Shown piece by piece: positions 27,520 to 38,876 of a stretch of DNA of 64,000 nucleotides (position 1 is the first letter of the stretch; each line of letters starts with the position of its first letter). The stretch is from the NCBI RefSeq assembly GCF_005222205.1, contig NZ_CP032345.1:561001-625000 (forward strand), in the 5' to 3' direction. The notes beneath the pieces were generated by a model. It made no database searches. It worked only from the letters and a program-made list of their open reading frames with translations, and was not told the origin of the DNA. The position numbers were made by a program, and so were the translations under genes. This DNA is from Azospirillum brasilense (GTDB taxonomy: Bacteria > Pseudomonadota > Alphaproteobacteria > Azospirillales > Azospirillaceae).

Positions 27520-27564
27520 GGCGCCGCTTCCTCCCCTGCCGTTTGTCCGCTCAACGTCCCGTGG

Positions 27565-27699
27565 TCAGTGCCCGCCCATCCGAACCAGCGTGATGACGTA
27601 GAACATCACCACCAGCCCGATCAGCGCGGCCAGCACCGCGTAGTTGCGGCCGCGCAGCCGCTTGCGGCGTTCCTCGTGGGATTCATCCATGATCGTCAT
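27565..27699 (-). CDS. ctaF: Small CtaF/CoxF-like membrane protein
   Basis: This is a 44-residue product with a basic N-terminus ([14 protein letters not shown]) and one membrane helix ([20 protein letters not shown]). The ATG at 27699 overlaps the ctaB stop as ATGA and has GGAGGCGGGG upstream. Tiny proteins of this form sit between ctaB and ctaG in many alphaproteobacteria; the name follows position and build. Its function is not established. Confidence 0.8.
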   Translation of the reverse strand: MTIMDESHEERRKRLRGRNYAVLAALIGLVVMFYVITLVRMGGH

Positions 27700-28625
27700 G
27701 CCCCGCCTCCGGTCGTCAGGAATCCGCTCACCAGATGCTCGCCCATCAGCAGGGCGAACAGCAGGAACAGGTAGAGGATCGAGAAGCCGAACATCTGCTT
27801 GGCCGGCTTGTCGTCGGTGGCGCGCAGCACGCGGACCGCGCACAGCACGAAGAAGGCGCCCAGCAGGCTCGACCCGATCAGATAGGCAAGGCCGCCGGTG
27901 CCCAGGAAATACGGCGCCACGGCGACCGGCAGCAGGACCAGCGTGTAGGCCAGCATTTGCCGCTTGGTGGCGTCCGGACCGGCGATCACCGGCATCATCG
28001 GCACCCCGGCGCGGGTGTAGTCGCTGTTGCGGAACAGCGCCAGCGCCCAGAAATGCGGCGGCGTCCACAGGAAGATCAGCAGGAACAGCAGGATGGAAGG
28101 CAGTTCCACACCGCCCGTCACCGCCGCCCAGCCGATCATCGGCGGGAAGGCGCCGGCGGCCCCGCCGATCACGATGTTCTGCGGCGTCCGCCGCTTCAGC
28201 CACATGGTGTAGATGAAGACGTAGAAGCCGATGGTCATCGCCAGCAGCGCCGACGCCGCCCAGTTGACCGCCAGCCCCATCACCACGACCGACGCCGCGG
28301 CCAGGATCACCCCGAAGGCCAGCGCGTTCTCCGGCTCCACCCGCCCCGACGGGATCGGGCGGCGGATGGTGCGCGACATCACCGCGTCGATGTCGCGGTC
28401 GTACCACATGTTGATGGCGCCCGAGGCCCCGGCCCCGACCGCGATGCACAGCACCGCCACCGCCGCCAGCACGGGGTGGATGTGCCCGGGCGCCAGCACG
28501 ATGCCGGCCAGCCCGGTGAACACCACGAGCGACATCACCCGCGGCTTGAGCAGTTCGATGTAGTCACCCGGCGTCGATCCGGAGACCGGACCTGTCGAGA
28601 CCCGTTCAATGCTCAGGTCCGTCAT
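27696..28625 (-). CDS. ctaB: Protoheme IX farnesyltransferase (heme O synthase)
   Basis: CtaB adds a farnesyl chain to heme b, making heme o, the precursor of heme a. The 309-residue UbiA-family protein has about nine membrane helices and the prenyl-diphosphate-binding motif [15 protein letters not shown], followed by RRPIPSGRV. The second motif region is [13 protein letters not shown]. It lies between ctaD and ctaF. Confidence 0.97.
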   Translation of the reverse strand: MTDLSIERVSTGPVSGSTPGDYIELLKPRVMSLVVFTGLAGIVLAPGHIHPVLAAVAVLCIAVGAGASGAINMWYDRDIDAVMSRTIRRPIPSGRVEPENALAFGVILAAASVVVMGLAVNWAASALLAMTIGFYVFIYTMWLKRRTPQNIVIGGAAGAFPPMIGWAAVTGGVELPSILLFLLIFLWTPPHFWALALFRNSDYTRAGVPMMPVIAGPDATKRQMLAYTLVLLPVAVAPYFLGTGGLAYLIGSSLLGAFFVLCAVRVLRATDDKPAKQMFGFSILYLFLLFALLMGEHLVSGFLTTGGGA

Positions 28626-28690
28626 ACTTCACTATCCTCCGGCCGGAGGGAGCATCCCGGCTCCCCCGGCGTCATGGTCACAACCGATGG

Positions 28691-30370
<1,680 letters not shown>

Positions 30371-31216
30371 TTACTGGACGGCCCCGGCGGACGGCATCTG
30401 GGCCACGTCGCGCTTGGTGTCGGGGGTCCCGTAAGCGGTCTTGGCCTTCTCGACCCACTGGTTGAAGGCCTCCTTCGAGACGGCCTCGACCGCGATCGGC
30501 ATGAAGGCGTGGTTCACGCCGCAGATCTCGGAACACTGGCCGTAATAGACGCCTTCCTTCTCGATCCGCACCCAGGTCTCGTTGGCGCGGCCCGGCACGG
30601 CGTCCTTCTTCACGCCGAAGCTCGGCACCGCCCAGGAATGGATGACGTCGCCCGCGGTGACCAGCACGCGCACGGTCGTGCCGACCGGCAGGATCACGCG
30701 GTTGTCGACCTCCAGCAGGCGCTTCTGGCCGGGCTTCAGCTCCGATTCCTGGATCATGTAGCTGGAGAAGGCGATGTTGCCGTGGTCGGGGTACTCGTAG
30801 TCCCAATACCACTGCCGCCCGGTGACCTTGATGGTCATCTCCGCCTCCGGCACCCGCTCCGCCTGGTAGAGCAGCTTGAAGGACGGAACCGCGATGACGA
30901 TCAGGATGATGACCGGAATGACCGTCCAGGCGATCTCCAGCACCGTGTGGTGCGAGGTGGTGGACGGAACGGCGTTCTTCTTGGCGTTGAAGCGCAGCGC
31001 CACCCAGGCCAGCAGCCCCGCCACGAAAATGACGATGGCGACGATGATCACCGTCAGCAGGTCGTGGAACGAGTCCATGGCGTGCTTGACCGGGGTGGCC
31101 GCCTCCTGAAGCCCCAATTGCCAGGGGTGGGGTTCGGCGGCGGAACCGGTCGCGGCAAATCCACACAAAGATGTCAGCGCCGCCAGAACGGCAGCGTTCA
31201 GGGTCTGCGTCTTCAT
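30371..31216 (-). CDS. ctaC: Cytochrome c oxidase subunit II
   Basis: Subunit II accepts electrons from cytochrome c at its CuA centre. The protein has a signal peptide (MKTQTLNAAVLAALTSLCG...), two membrane helices, and a periplasmic cupredoxin domain with the CuA ligands in GQCSEICGVNHAFM and the upstream HSWAVPSFGVK. WYWDYEYPD is the electron-entry aromatic region. Start ATG 31216; a GTG two codons upstream is less likely. It is the first gene of the cta cluster. Confidence 0.97.
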   Translation of the reverse strand: MKTQTLNAAVLAALTSLCGFAATGSAAEPHPWQLGLQEAATPVKHAMDSFHDLLTVIIVAIVIFVAGLLAWVALRFNAKKNAVPSTTSHHTVLEIAWTVIPVIILIVIAVPSFKLLYQAERVPEAEMTIKVTGRQWYWDYEYPDHGNIAFSSYMIQESELKPGQKRLLEVDNRVILPVGTTVRVLVTAGDVIHSWAVPSFGVKKDAVPGRANETWVRIEKEGVYYGQCSEICGVNHAFMPIAVEAVSKEAFNQWVEKAKTAYGTPDTKRDVAQMPSAGAVQ

Positions 31217-31698
31217 CCCCACCCTCTTCGTTGCCCGCCGCCCACAGTCGCGGACGGCGGTCGTCCCTTCCCGCCGGACCCGCCTTCGCCCCTGTTTCCC
31301 TGGTGCGTTCCGCCTCTGTCAGACGGTTGCGCAGCCGGGCGTTGCGGCGGTGCCGGTCTATGCAGGGAGCGTGCCGTTTGAGGGCGACACGGTCCCGGCA
31401 GCGCGAGCTTAACCCTCCATTGCGCTTGGGTACAAGTCAGGCGTCCCTACACGAAGGACATAGGCGCAATGCCGGTTTCAAGCCCGCATCAGAACAGAAG
31501 TTGAGTTTCCGTATCGGCTTCGCACTGCGACAAGCTGTCGCAGTTTGATGGTATAGCGAATTGTCTCGGAAAATCAAGTTTTTAGGCTTGCACGTCCCTG
31601 GTGTGGGACGCAAGCGACCTTGCGCGGACGGCGCCGTCCGGTCGCCGTTTGCGCTGCGGTAACATGCCACCGTGTTAAATCGGAAAGCCCTGGCGCGG
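31217..31698. other. Intergenic region upstream of ctaC
   Basis: This 482-base gap lies upstream of ctaC and downstream of the DUF3422 gene, all on the minus strand. It should contain the ctaC promoter. It is less GC-rich than the genes, with an AT-rich part around 31535-31585 (TATAGCGAATTGTCTCGG). Short frames cross it on both strands, but none has a convincing start or composition. I found no RNA gene. Confidence 0.5.
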
Positions 31699-33066
31699 TC
31701 AGTGCCCGCTGGTGATGACCTTGCGGATTCGGCGCACGCCGGACCAGACGAAGGCGATGACGATGGGAATCATCAGCCCGACGAGCAGGTCGGGATCGAC
31801 CTTCATCCCGAGTCCCTTCACGCCCTTCGCGGCGTAGCCGACGATGCCGACGAGGTAGTAGCTGATCGCCACCACCGACAGCCCCTCCACCGTCTCCTGC
31901 AGGCGGAGCTGGAGCTGCGCCCGCTTGTCCATGGAGAGGAGAAGCTCGGCGTTCTGCCCTTCCACGGCGATCTCCACGCGGGTGCGCAGCAGGTCGCTGG
32001 CGCGGGCCACGCGCTGGGACAAGGCCTGCAGGCGGGACTCCACCGCCTCGCAGGTGCGGATCGCCGGCGCGAGGCGGCGGTCCATGAACTCGCCCACCGT
32101 GGGCAGGCCCTCGATGCGGATCTCGCGCAGCTCGACGATGCGCTTTTCCACGAGGTTGTAGTAGGCCCGCGCCGCGCCGAAGCGGTAGGCGGTCTCCGCG
32201 GCGATCTGCTCGGTCTGCGCGGCCAGCAGGGTCAGCCGGTCGAGCAGCTCCCGCTCGTCGTCCAGGCCGCGCAGGGTGGCGATGCGGGCGGTCAGGTCGG
32301 CCAGATCGGCCTCGATCGGGCCGATGCGCGGCAGCACGCCGCGCGCCACCGGCAGCGCCAGCAGCGCCATCACGCGGTAGGTCTCGATCTCCAGCAGGCG
32401 CTGCACGACGCGGCCCGCCTGGTTGGGCGTCATCGCATGGTCGGCGATCAGGATGCGCGAGAAGCCGTCGCCGTGGATGCGGAAGTCGGTCCAGGCCGTC
32501 GCCGCCCGCCCGGAGATCCGCGTCCCGATGTAGCTCGGCGAGCCGAACATCGCCGCCAGCATGTTGGCGGAAGGCTCCGGCGATTCGGCGTCGAGCACGG
32601 CGACATGGACGCCGACCATCAGCTCGCCCGGCAGTCCGGCCAGCCACTCCTTGGGCACCGCGTTCAGCGCCGGCTCCAGGAAGGGATCGACCAGCACGCC
32701 CGCCGGGGCGGCGGCGTTGGGGCGGAAGATGGTCCAGGTGGAGAATTCGGTGTGCCGCTCCCACTTCAGGCGGAAGCTGCCGAAGGAGCCGCTGTAATGG
32801 GTGGCCCCGGCGGGCGGGCGCGGCACGCCGGCCCAGTCGCACAGCTTCTCCAGATGCAGCCGGTCGGCCTCCGACGCGCCCTCCCCCGACAGCATCGCCA
32901 GCATGGTGGCGCGGACCGGTGTGGACAGGACCTCCGGCGGGCGGGTGTGCACCTCGTTGGTCAGGGTGACGCGCAGGGCGTGGTTCTTCAGGGGGTGGGC
33001 CAGGGAGCGCGCGTCTCCGTTGCCGGTGCGGCCCATCGCCAGCGCGTCGTCGGTCATCGCGGCCAT
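31699..33066 (-). CDS. DUF3422 family membrane protein
   Basis: This 455-residue protein fits the DUF3422 family: an N-terminal HPLKNHALRVTLTNEVHTRP, the block THYSGSFGSFRLKWERHTEF, a helical middle part and two C-terminal membrane helices around VAISYYLVGIVGYAAKG and LMIPIVIAFVWSGVR. The function is unknown. The ATG at 33066 follows GAAGGGG; ATG 33057 is an alternative. It is divergent from tldD with about 160 bases between. Confidence 0.85.
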   Translation of the reverse strand: MAAMTDDALAMGRTGNGDARSLAHPLKNHALRVTLTNEVHTRPPEVLSTPVRATMLAMLSGEGASEADRLHLEKLCDWAGVPRPPAGATHYSGSFGSFRLKWERHTEFSTWTIFRPNAAAPAGVLVDPFLEPALNAVPKEWLAGLPGELMVGVHVAVLDAESPEPSANMLAAMFGSPSYIGTRISGRAATAWTDFRIHGDGFSRILIADHAMTPNQAGRVVQRLLEIETYRVMALLALPVARGVLPRIGPIEADLADLTARIATLRGLDDERELLDRLTLLAAQTEQIAAETAYRFGAARAYYNLVEKRIVELREIRIEGLPTVGEFMDRRLAPAIRTCEAVESRLQALSQRVARASDLLRTRVEIAVEGQNAELLLSMDKRAQLQLRLQETVEGLSVVAISYYLVGIVGYAAKGVKGLGMKVDPDLLVGLMIPIVIAFVWSGVRRIRKVITSGH

Positions 33067-33225
33067 TCCCCTTCAAGCCCCCTTTGCCCACGGACGACGA
33101 GCCTTGCCGGACGGGCCGCACGTCGCCACACTATAAGTCTGATCTTAGACCACATCGCGGGTGCGGGTGCGAGAGCGCCGGTGCCGCATCGTTGTCCTAC
33201 GATAGACCGATACCCCGGAGTCCCC

Positions 33226-34659
33226 ATGAGCGCGCTTGCCGTCACCGACGATCTGTTCTTCAACCGCGCCGGCCTGGACCGTTCCCGTGTCGAGGGGGTG
33301 GTGGCCGACGCGCTGCGGGGGGCGGACGACGGCGAACTGTATCTGGAATATTCGCAGAGCGAATCGCTGGGCTGGGATGACGGCAAGCTGAAGGCGGCGA
33401 GCTTCGACACCACCCAGGGCTTCGGCCTGCGCGCCATCGCCGACGAGGCGACCGGCTTCGCCCACGCCTCCAGCCTGTCCGAGGACGCCATCCGCCGCGC
33501 CGCCGCGACGGTGCGCGCCGTCCAGGCCGGGCACGCCGGCACCATCGCCGAACCGCCCGCCGGCACCAACCGCGCGCTCTACATCCCCGACAACCCCCTG
33601 CCCCTGGTCCCCTTCGAGGCCAAGGTGAAGCTTCTGGCGGAGATCGACGCCTACGCCCGCGCCAAGGACCCGCGGGTGCGGCAGGTCTCCTGCTCGATCA
33701 GCGGCGAGTGGCAGGCGGTGCAGATCATCCGCGCCGACGGCGTGCGGGTGGCCGACCTGCGCCCGCTGGTCCGGCTGAACGTCTCCGTCGTGGTGGCCGA
33801 GGGCGACCGCATGGAGACGGGCGGCCACGGCGGCGGCGGGCGCGTCACCTATGAACACTACATGCAGCCGGAGACGTGGCGCGCCTTCGTGGACGAGGCG
33901 CTGCGCTCGGCGCTCGTCAACCTGTCCTCGGTTCCCGCCCCGGCGGGTGAGATGACCGTGGTTCTCGGCAACGGCTGGCCGGGCATCCTGCTGCACGAGG
34001 CCATCGGCCACGGGCTGGAGGGCGACTTCAACCGCAAGAAGACGTCGGCCTTCGCCGGACTGATGGGCCAGCGCATCGCCGCGCCCGGCGTGACCATCGT
34101 GGACGACGGCACCATCGAGAACAGCCGCGGCTCGATCACCGTGGACGACGAGGGCACCCCCGGCCAGTGCACGACGCTGATCGAGGACGGCATCCTGGTC
34201 GGCTACATGCAGGACCGCATGAACGCCCGGCTGATGGGGATGCGCCCGACCGGCAACGGACGGCGCCAGAGCTTCGCCTGCCACCCCATGCCGCGCATGA
34301 CCAACACCGTGATGCGCCCCGGCGCCTACGAGCCGGAGGAGATCATCAAGTCGGTCAAGAAGGGCCTCTACGCCAAGAACTTCGGCGGCGGGCAGGTGGA
34401 CATCACCAGCGGCAAGTTCGTCTTCTCCGCCAACGAGGCCTATCTGATCGAGGACGGCAAGCTCGGCCCGGCGGTGAAGGGCGCGACGCTGATCGGCAAC
34501 GGCCCGGACAGCCTGACCCGCGTGTCGATGATCGGCAACGACACGAAGCTCGACCCCGGCGTCGGCACCTGCGGCAAGGACGGCCAGGGCGTTCCCGTGG
34601 GCGTCGGCCAGCCGACCCTGCGCCTGGACGGCCTGACCGTGGGCGGCACGGCGGCCTGA
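33226..34659 (+). CDS. tldD: Metalloprotease TldD
   Basis: TldD acts with TldE/PmbA as a zinc peptidase on unfolded peptides and is needed for some peptide maturation. The 477-residue protein carries the metal motif HEAIGH in GILLHEAIGHGLEGD, followed by RKKTSAFAGLMGQ, DDEGTPGQCTTLIEDG and a C-terminal GTCGKDGQGVPVGVGQPTLR. The ATG at 33226 has CGGAG five bases upstream; the frame runs far upstream as an antisense shadow of the DUF3422 gene. The TldE partner is not in the window. Confidence 0.96.
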   Translation: MSALAVTDDLFFNRAGLDRSRVEGVVADALRGADDGELYLEYSQSESLGWDDGKLKAASFDTTQGFGLRAIADEATGFAHASSLSEDAIRRAAATVRAVQAGHAGTIAEPPAGTNRALYIPDNPLPLVPFEAKVKLLAEIDAYARAKDPRVRQVSCSISGEWQAVQIIRADGVRVADLRPLVRLNVSVVVAEGDRMETGGHGGGGRVTYEHYMQPETWRAFVDEALRSALVNLSSVPAPAGEMTVVLGNGWPGILLHEAIGHGLEGDFNRKKTSAFAGLMGQRIAAPGVTIVDDGTIENSRGSITVDDEGTPGQCTTLIEDGILVGYMQDRMNARLMGMRPTGNGRRQSFACHPMPRMTNTVMRPGAYEPEEIIKSVKKGLYAKNFGGGQVDITSGKFVFSANEAYLIEDGKLGPAVKGATLIGNGPDSLTRVSMIGNDTKLDPGVGTCGKDGQGVPVGVGQPTLRLDGLTVGGTAA

Positions 34660-34665
34660 TGTTTC

Positions 34666-34803
34666 CCTTCTCCCCCCTGGGGAGAAGGTCAGGATGAGGG
34701 GGGCGCCGAAGGCGCGCCACGCCGACTCATCCGGCGTCTTTCTTCGCCCTGCCGGGCGCATCGCCCCGCTCACCCAACCCTCTCCCCAAGGGGGAGAGGG
34801 CTT
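34666..34803. repeat. Composite C/G-rich palindromic repeat after tldD
   Basis: Hairpins TTCTCCCC/GGGGAGAA (34668-34687) and CCCTCTCCCC/GGGGGAGAGGG (34778-34800) bracket a GC-rich middle part with further short stems such as GGCGCC. It separates tldD from the ACT-domain gene on the same strand, and is of the class seen at 13.0 and 20.3 kb. Confidence 0.7.
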
Positions 34804-34823
34804 CAGCATCGGAGGTTTCGCCC

Positions 34824-35348
34824 GTGTCGTCCCTCGCGCTGGTTTCGACCTTCTGCCCCGACCGCGTCGGTCTCGTCTCCGCGGTCACCGGTCATCTCTT
34901 CGGGCTGGGGGCCAACCTGCGCGACGCGACCTTTGCGGTGATGGGCTCCGGGGCGGAGTTCTCGGCGGTCTGCGAACTCCCCGACGGTGTCCCGGTCGGG
35001 GAGGTGCAGGAGGGGCTGGCCAGCCTGCCCGAGCTGGCCGGCGCGCAGATCAAGGTCACGCCCTTCGACTTCGATCCCAACCCCGGCCCGCTCGCCCGCA
35101 TCACCCATCGCGTGGAGGTGTCGGGAGGCGACCAGCCCGGCCTGATCGCCCGCCTGTCGGAGATCTTCACCCAGTTCGAGGCGAACATCGTCCGGCTCGA
35201 CGCCCAAACCCTGCCGGAGCGGGAGGGTGGTCATTACACCATCCGCTTCGCCGTCTCGATCCCGCCGGAGCGCTCCGGCACCTGCCTGTCGGCGGTCGCC
35301 AACACCGCGGAGACGATGGGCCTGACCTGCGTCGCCGAGGCGCTCTGA
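34824..35348 (+). CDS. ACT-domain regulator, GcvR-like
   Basis: This 174-residue protein has two ACT domains: SLALVSTFCPDRVGLVSAVT at the N-terminus and RVEVSGGDQPGLIARLSEIF in the second half. This is the layout of GcvR, the repressor partner of glycine cleavage in enterics. The start is GTG 34824 with GGAGG eight bases upstream. The glycine riboswitch at 5.8 kb already gives glycine control to gcv, so a direct role for this protein is inference; binding of another amino acid is equally possible. Confidence 0.8.
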   Translation: MSSLALVSTFCPDRVGLVSAVTGHLFGLGANLRDATFAVMGSGAEFSAVCELPDGVPVGEVQEGLASLPELAGAQIKVTPFDFDPNPGPLARITHRVEVSGGDQPGLIARLSEIFTQFEANIVRLDAQTLPEREGGHYTIRFAVSIPPERSGTCLSAVANTAETMGLTCVAEAL

Positions 35349-35443
35349 CCCCTCTCCCCAGGGCGGGAGACGGTTTCTGGTTGCATTCATACGCATGAAA
35401 ATGCCATGGATCGGGAATCTCTCCCGACAATCTCCACCATGGC

Positions 35444-37519
35444 GTGAATCGTGTTCTCCTCGTCCTGGCGCTGACCTTCGCCGCCCTGCCCGCACGGGCG
35501 GAGGGGCTTGAGCCCAGCCTGTCGGACTGGGGAGCCGCCGGACTGCTTCAGACACCAACGGCGCGCGGCCTGCCGGACGGCACCGTCACCGCCGGGCTGA
35601 CCGCTCTCGGTGGCCTGCACCGTCACGTCTTCGCCGGGGCGCAGCTTCTGCCGGGCCTGGAGGCGACGCTGCGCGACAGCGCCTACCCGAGCTGGCACGG
35701 CCTCAGCGAGCCGGGGGTGGACGCCAAGCTGCGCCTGCTGCGCGAGGGGCCGTGGTGGCCGGCGCTGGCTGTCGGCGGACGCGACGTCACCGGCACCGGA
35801 CTGGACCTGCCGGGGAAGGGCCGTTTCGCAGGGGAATATCTGGTCGCTTCGCGGCGCTGGTGGGAGGTCGATCTCAGCCTGGGCATCGGCTGGGGCGGGC
35901 TCGGCGATTACGGGCATCTCCGCAACCCGTTGCGCTTTCTCGGCGGGCGCTTCAAACGCGACCGCGATCCCCTCAACGCGTCCTCGCGCGGGCCGGAGGC
36001 GTGGTTCACCGGGGACCGTGCGGCCCTGTTCGGCGGCGTCGAATGGCACACGCCGCTGGAGGGGCTCAGCGTCAAGCTGGAATACAGCGCCGACAGCTTC
36101 CGCGCCCAACAGCAGGACGACCCCGCCTTCAAGCCCGGCCTGCCGCTGAACGCCGGTCTGGCCTACCGTCCCTGGAACTGGCTGGAGGTGGGGGCCGGGA
36201 TCGAACAGGGATCGCGGGCCATGCTGCGCCTCGCCGCCCGCTTCGACCCGCGGAAGGACCCGGACTCCACCCTGCGCACGCCGCCGCCGGCGGTCGGCGC
36301 CCGCCCGGCCGCACCGGACGCCGCCCTGCCCGCCCCGGACGTCGCGGCCCTGGCCCGGCTTCACCGGCTGCCCGCACGCTCCGCACGGATCGACGGCGAG
36401 CGCGCCACCCTGTGGTTGGACCCGGCGGGCGCCGGCACCGCCCCGCTGGCGCGGGAGGTGGGGCGCGCCGCCCGCCTGCTGGCCGATGGCGCGCCGCCGG
36501 AGGTCGAATGGCTGACCGTCGCCACCGGCAGCGCCGGGCTGGACGGCACCGCCATCACGCTGTCGCGCCGCGCCGTCGAGCAGGCGGCCGGCCGGCGCGG
36601 CAGCCCCGAGGAGATCTGGCGCACCGCCCGCGTCGAGCGCTCCGCCGGCCCGCCGCCGGACTGGCCGGCACGGCTCGCCCTGACCGTCGTCCCAACGGTG
36701 GAAGCCAGCCTGTTCGAGCAGAGCGCCCCGCTGGTGCAGCGGACCTACGGCGACGCGGTCCTGACGGCGGAACCGTTGCGCGGGCTGGTTCTCAGCGGTG
36801 GGCTGCGGGTGAACGTCAGCCACAACCTCCACTTCCTCGACACCAACGCCATCCCGGCGGCGGAACCGGTGCGCAGCGACCTGCCGCGCTACGCCGACCG
36901 CCTCGCCGCGGTGGAGCGTCTGTACGCCGCATGGCTTGCCGCACCCTCCGAACGCTGGAGCACGCGCCTGTCCGTCGGCCATTTCGAGGAGATGTTTGGT
37001 GGCGTGGGAGCCGAAGCGCTGTACCGGCCCCTGACGGCGCGCTGGGCGCTCGGGCTCGACCTCAACCGCGTCTGGAAGCGCCCGCCCGACGACGTGCTGC
37101 GCCTCGCCCCGGAAAGCGGCCGGAACACCGGCCACGCCAGCCTCTATTGGGAGGCGCCGGGAGCCGCCACCACGGGGGTTCTGCGGCTGGGCCGCTATCT
37201 CGGCGGGGATTGGGGCGGCACGGTCGAACTGATGCGCGCCTTCGACGGCGGCGTCCGCCTGTCCGCCCAGGTCACCTGGACCGAGGGTCCGGAAGGCGCG
37301 CAGAGCCGCTACGGCGGGCGGCTGGAACAGGGAATCGCGCTGACCGTGCCGTTCAGCCCCGGCGGCCCCTGGCCACCGGACGGACGGCTGGCGACCGCGG
37401 TGCGCACCCTTGGACGCGACGCGGGGCAACGGCTGCGCCAGCCATTGCCCCTGTACGACGCGTCGGTCACGGCGGGTTACGGCCGCCTGACCGGATCATG
37501 GCCGCAGCTGATGGAGTGA
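35444..37519 (+). CDS. YjbH-domain outer membrane/exopolysaccharide-associated protein
   Basis: This 691-residue protein has a signal peptide (MNRVLLVLALTFAALPARA) followed by the YjbH-type segment SDWGAAGLLQTPTARGLPDGT. The rest is rich in alternating beta strands and aromatic ends (LEVGAGIEQGSRAMLRLAARF; DRLAAVERLYAAWL), as in a large outer-membrane barrel. YjbH proteins are linked to exopolysaccharide export. No yjbE/F/G partners adjoin it. The start is GTG 35444 with a weak ribosome-binding site; no ATG gives the signal peptide. Confidence 0.78.
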   Translation: MNRVLLVLALTFAALPARAEGLEPSLSDWGAAGLLQTPTARGLPDGTVTAGLTALGGLHRHVFAGAQLLPGLEATLRDSAYPSWHGLSEPGVDAKLRLLREGPWWPALAVGGRDVTGTGLDLPGKGRFAGEYLVASRRWWEVDLSLGIGWGGLGDYGHLRNPLRFLGGRFKRDRDPLNASSRGPEAWFTGDRAALFGGVEWHTPLEGLSVKLEYSADSFRAQQQDDPAFKPGLPLNAGLAYRPWNWLEVGAGIEQGSRAMLRLAARFDPRKDPDSTLRTPPPAVGARPAAPDAALPAPDVAALARLHRLPARSARIDGERATLWLDPAGAGTAPLAREVGRAARLLADGAPPEVEWLTVATGSAGLDGTAITLSRRAVEQAAGRRGSPEEIWRTARVERSAGPPPDWPARLALTVVPTVEASLFEQSAPLVQRTYGDAVLTAEPLRGLVLSGGLRVNVSHNLHFLDTNAIPAAEPVRSDLPRYADRLAAVERLYAAWLAAPSERWSTRLSVGHFEEMFGGVGAEALYRPLTARWALGLDLNRVWKRPPDDVLRLAPESGRNTGHASLYWEAPGAATTGVLRLGRYLGGDWGGTVELMRAFDGGVRLSAQVTWTEGPEGAQSRYGGRLEQGIALTVPFSPGGPWPPDGRLATAVRTLGRDAGQRLRQPLPLYDASVTAGYGRLTGSWPQLME

Positions 37520-37537
37520 GCCGCGGCGGACCGGGGA

Positions 37538-38179
37538 TCAGCGGATTTCTGAGATCGTGCCGGTGTTGGCGTCGAGCAGCACGGTGCTCCAGGTGCCGTT
37601 GGCCGACTGGGCCTCCGCCACATAGTTCTCACCCTGCTTGCGGAAGTCACGGACCGAGGTGAAGCCGGCGGCGCTGAAGTAGTTCAGCAGCGAGGTCTGC
37701 ATCAGCTCCTTGCGGTTCTGGCCGCGCTCGGCGCGCCGGGCGGTGTTCGGGTCGACGTTCATGATGACCTGTCGATTTCCCTGCATGGTACCGGTGGCCG
37801 ACCCGGTGGTCCCCATCGCGCCGCTGTTCGGCATGCTGTTGTTCATGTTCCCGGTCGAACCGTAGGTGCCGGGCGCCCCGTAGGTACCGGTGCTGCCGTA
37901 GGTGCCCGCGGTGCCGGCGCCGACGGTGGATTCGGCGCTGCCGCTGGTCACGCGGTCGGGCATGCGGCCGTCCGGCATCCGGTTCCGGGTCTGATCGTTC
38001 CACGGCTCGGCCCGCTCGTTGGGCAGGCTTTCCACCTGCGGGCTGGTGGTCGGCAGGCCCGACGGGCTGGAGCGCTCGTAGGGCACCTGAGGCGCGTTGT
38101 TCTGGTAGGTCTGGGCCATCGCGGCGGGGGCGGCGGCCAGGGTCGCGGCGAGAACGGCGAGGGACAGTTTGGCGTTCAT
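37538..38179 (-). CDS. Secreted hypothetical protein with Gly/Thr/Tyr-rich repeat
   Basis: This 213-residue protein has a clear signal peptide (MNAKLSLAVLAATLAAAPAAMA|QT). The middle part is low-complexity, Gly/Thr/Ser/Asn-rich with tandem TYGSTG/TYGAPG units near residues 90-110. The C-terminal third is ordered (LLNYFSAAGFTSVRDFRKQG, TWSTVLLDANTGTISEI), resembling a PepSY-like or DUF fold. The role is unknown. It is convergent with the yjbH-like gene, only 18 bases apart. Confidence 0.7.
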   Translation of the reverse strand: MNAKLSLAVLAATLAAAPAAMAQTYQNNAPQVPYERSSPSGLPTTSPQVESLPNERAEPWNDQTRNRMPDGRMPDRVTSGSAESTVGAGTAGTYGSTGTYGAPGTYGSTGNMNNSMPNSGAMGTTGSATGTMQGNRQVIMNVDPNTARRAERGQNRKELMQTSLLNYFSAAGFTSVRDFRKQGENYVAEAQSANGTWSTVLLDANTGTISEIR

Positions 38180-38509
38180 GGCATCCTCTTCTCTCGATAG
38201 GGCGTCTCGCACCGGCAAGGCGGTGCTGCGCCTTTTCGCCCGCCCGGCCGGAACCAAGCAGGCTGGCGACCCCGACAACAGCGCTCATCGCCGGTTGTTG
38301 CGGTCAAGCCAGCGTTATCGGGATGAGCCTCCCCCTTTTGGAACCGACCCTACCCAAAAAAAGCTCTTTACCGAGGCGGGGTCCGGGAACCTTTCCGAGC
38401 GGTGCCGTGTTCTGCACAATACTGACACGCTCTTCACAGAGTAGGACCTTCAACAGACTGCGCGCCGGACGAGCCGTAACGCGCTTCGGACCGAGCGAGG
38501 GAGGTTAGG
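38180..38509. other. Intergenic region with a possible stress-type promoter
   Basis: This 330-base gap lies between divergent genes. Around 38386-38411 there is GGAAC, an 18-base gap and GTT, close to the GGAAC-N16/17-CGTT promoter of alphaproteobacterial EcfG-type sigma factors but missing the C. It lies about 100 bases before the DUF1328 gene, whose relatives are often stress-induced. This is tentative. A run of A (CCCAAAAAAAGC) lies nearby. No ORF is supported. Confidence 0.35.
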
Positions 38510-38674
38510 ATGCTCTACTGGGCACTTGTTTTCTTCGTGATCGCGCTGATCGCCGGCGCACTCGGCTTTGGCGGGATTGCTTCAGCCTCTTCGGGCATTG
38601 CGCAAATCCTGTTCTTCCTTTTCCTGATCCTGTTCGCGGCGAGTTTGATTCTGGGCCTGGTCAGGCGCCGCTAG
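38510..38674 (+). CDS. DUF1328 small membrane protein
   Basis: This 54-residue hydrophobic protein has two membrane helices: [19 protein letters not shown] and [18 protein letters not shown], ending LVRRR. This matches the YtjA/DUF1328 family of small integral membrane proteins of unknown function. The ATG at 38510 follows GGGAGGTTAG. Composition and build are convincing despite the small size. Confidence 0.88.
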   Translation: MLYWALVFFVIALIAGALGFGGIASASSGIAQILFFLFLILFAASLILGLVRRR

Positions 38675-38876
38675 ACCCAGCACCCGCCCGGAACCGTCCG
38701 GGCGGGCGTTTCCCGCAGCGCGCCCGTGCCTGGCCTTCCACGTCACGGATGGCCGGGCTCGCGAGTACCCCGAAAGCCTCTCGATGTTAGCCTCGCACCT
38801 GACCGGCAACGCCCCATACGGAGCGTTGCCGGTTTCTCTGTGCGTCCGGCGTGGGAGGAGACGAAACGAGGACCGG

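Noticed and set aside
31437..31670. 77-residue minus-strand ORF upstream of ctaC
   Set aside because: No convincing ribosome-binding site, mixed composition and no recognisable features; likely chance.
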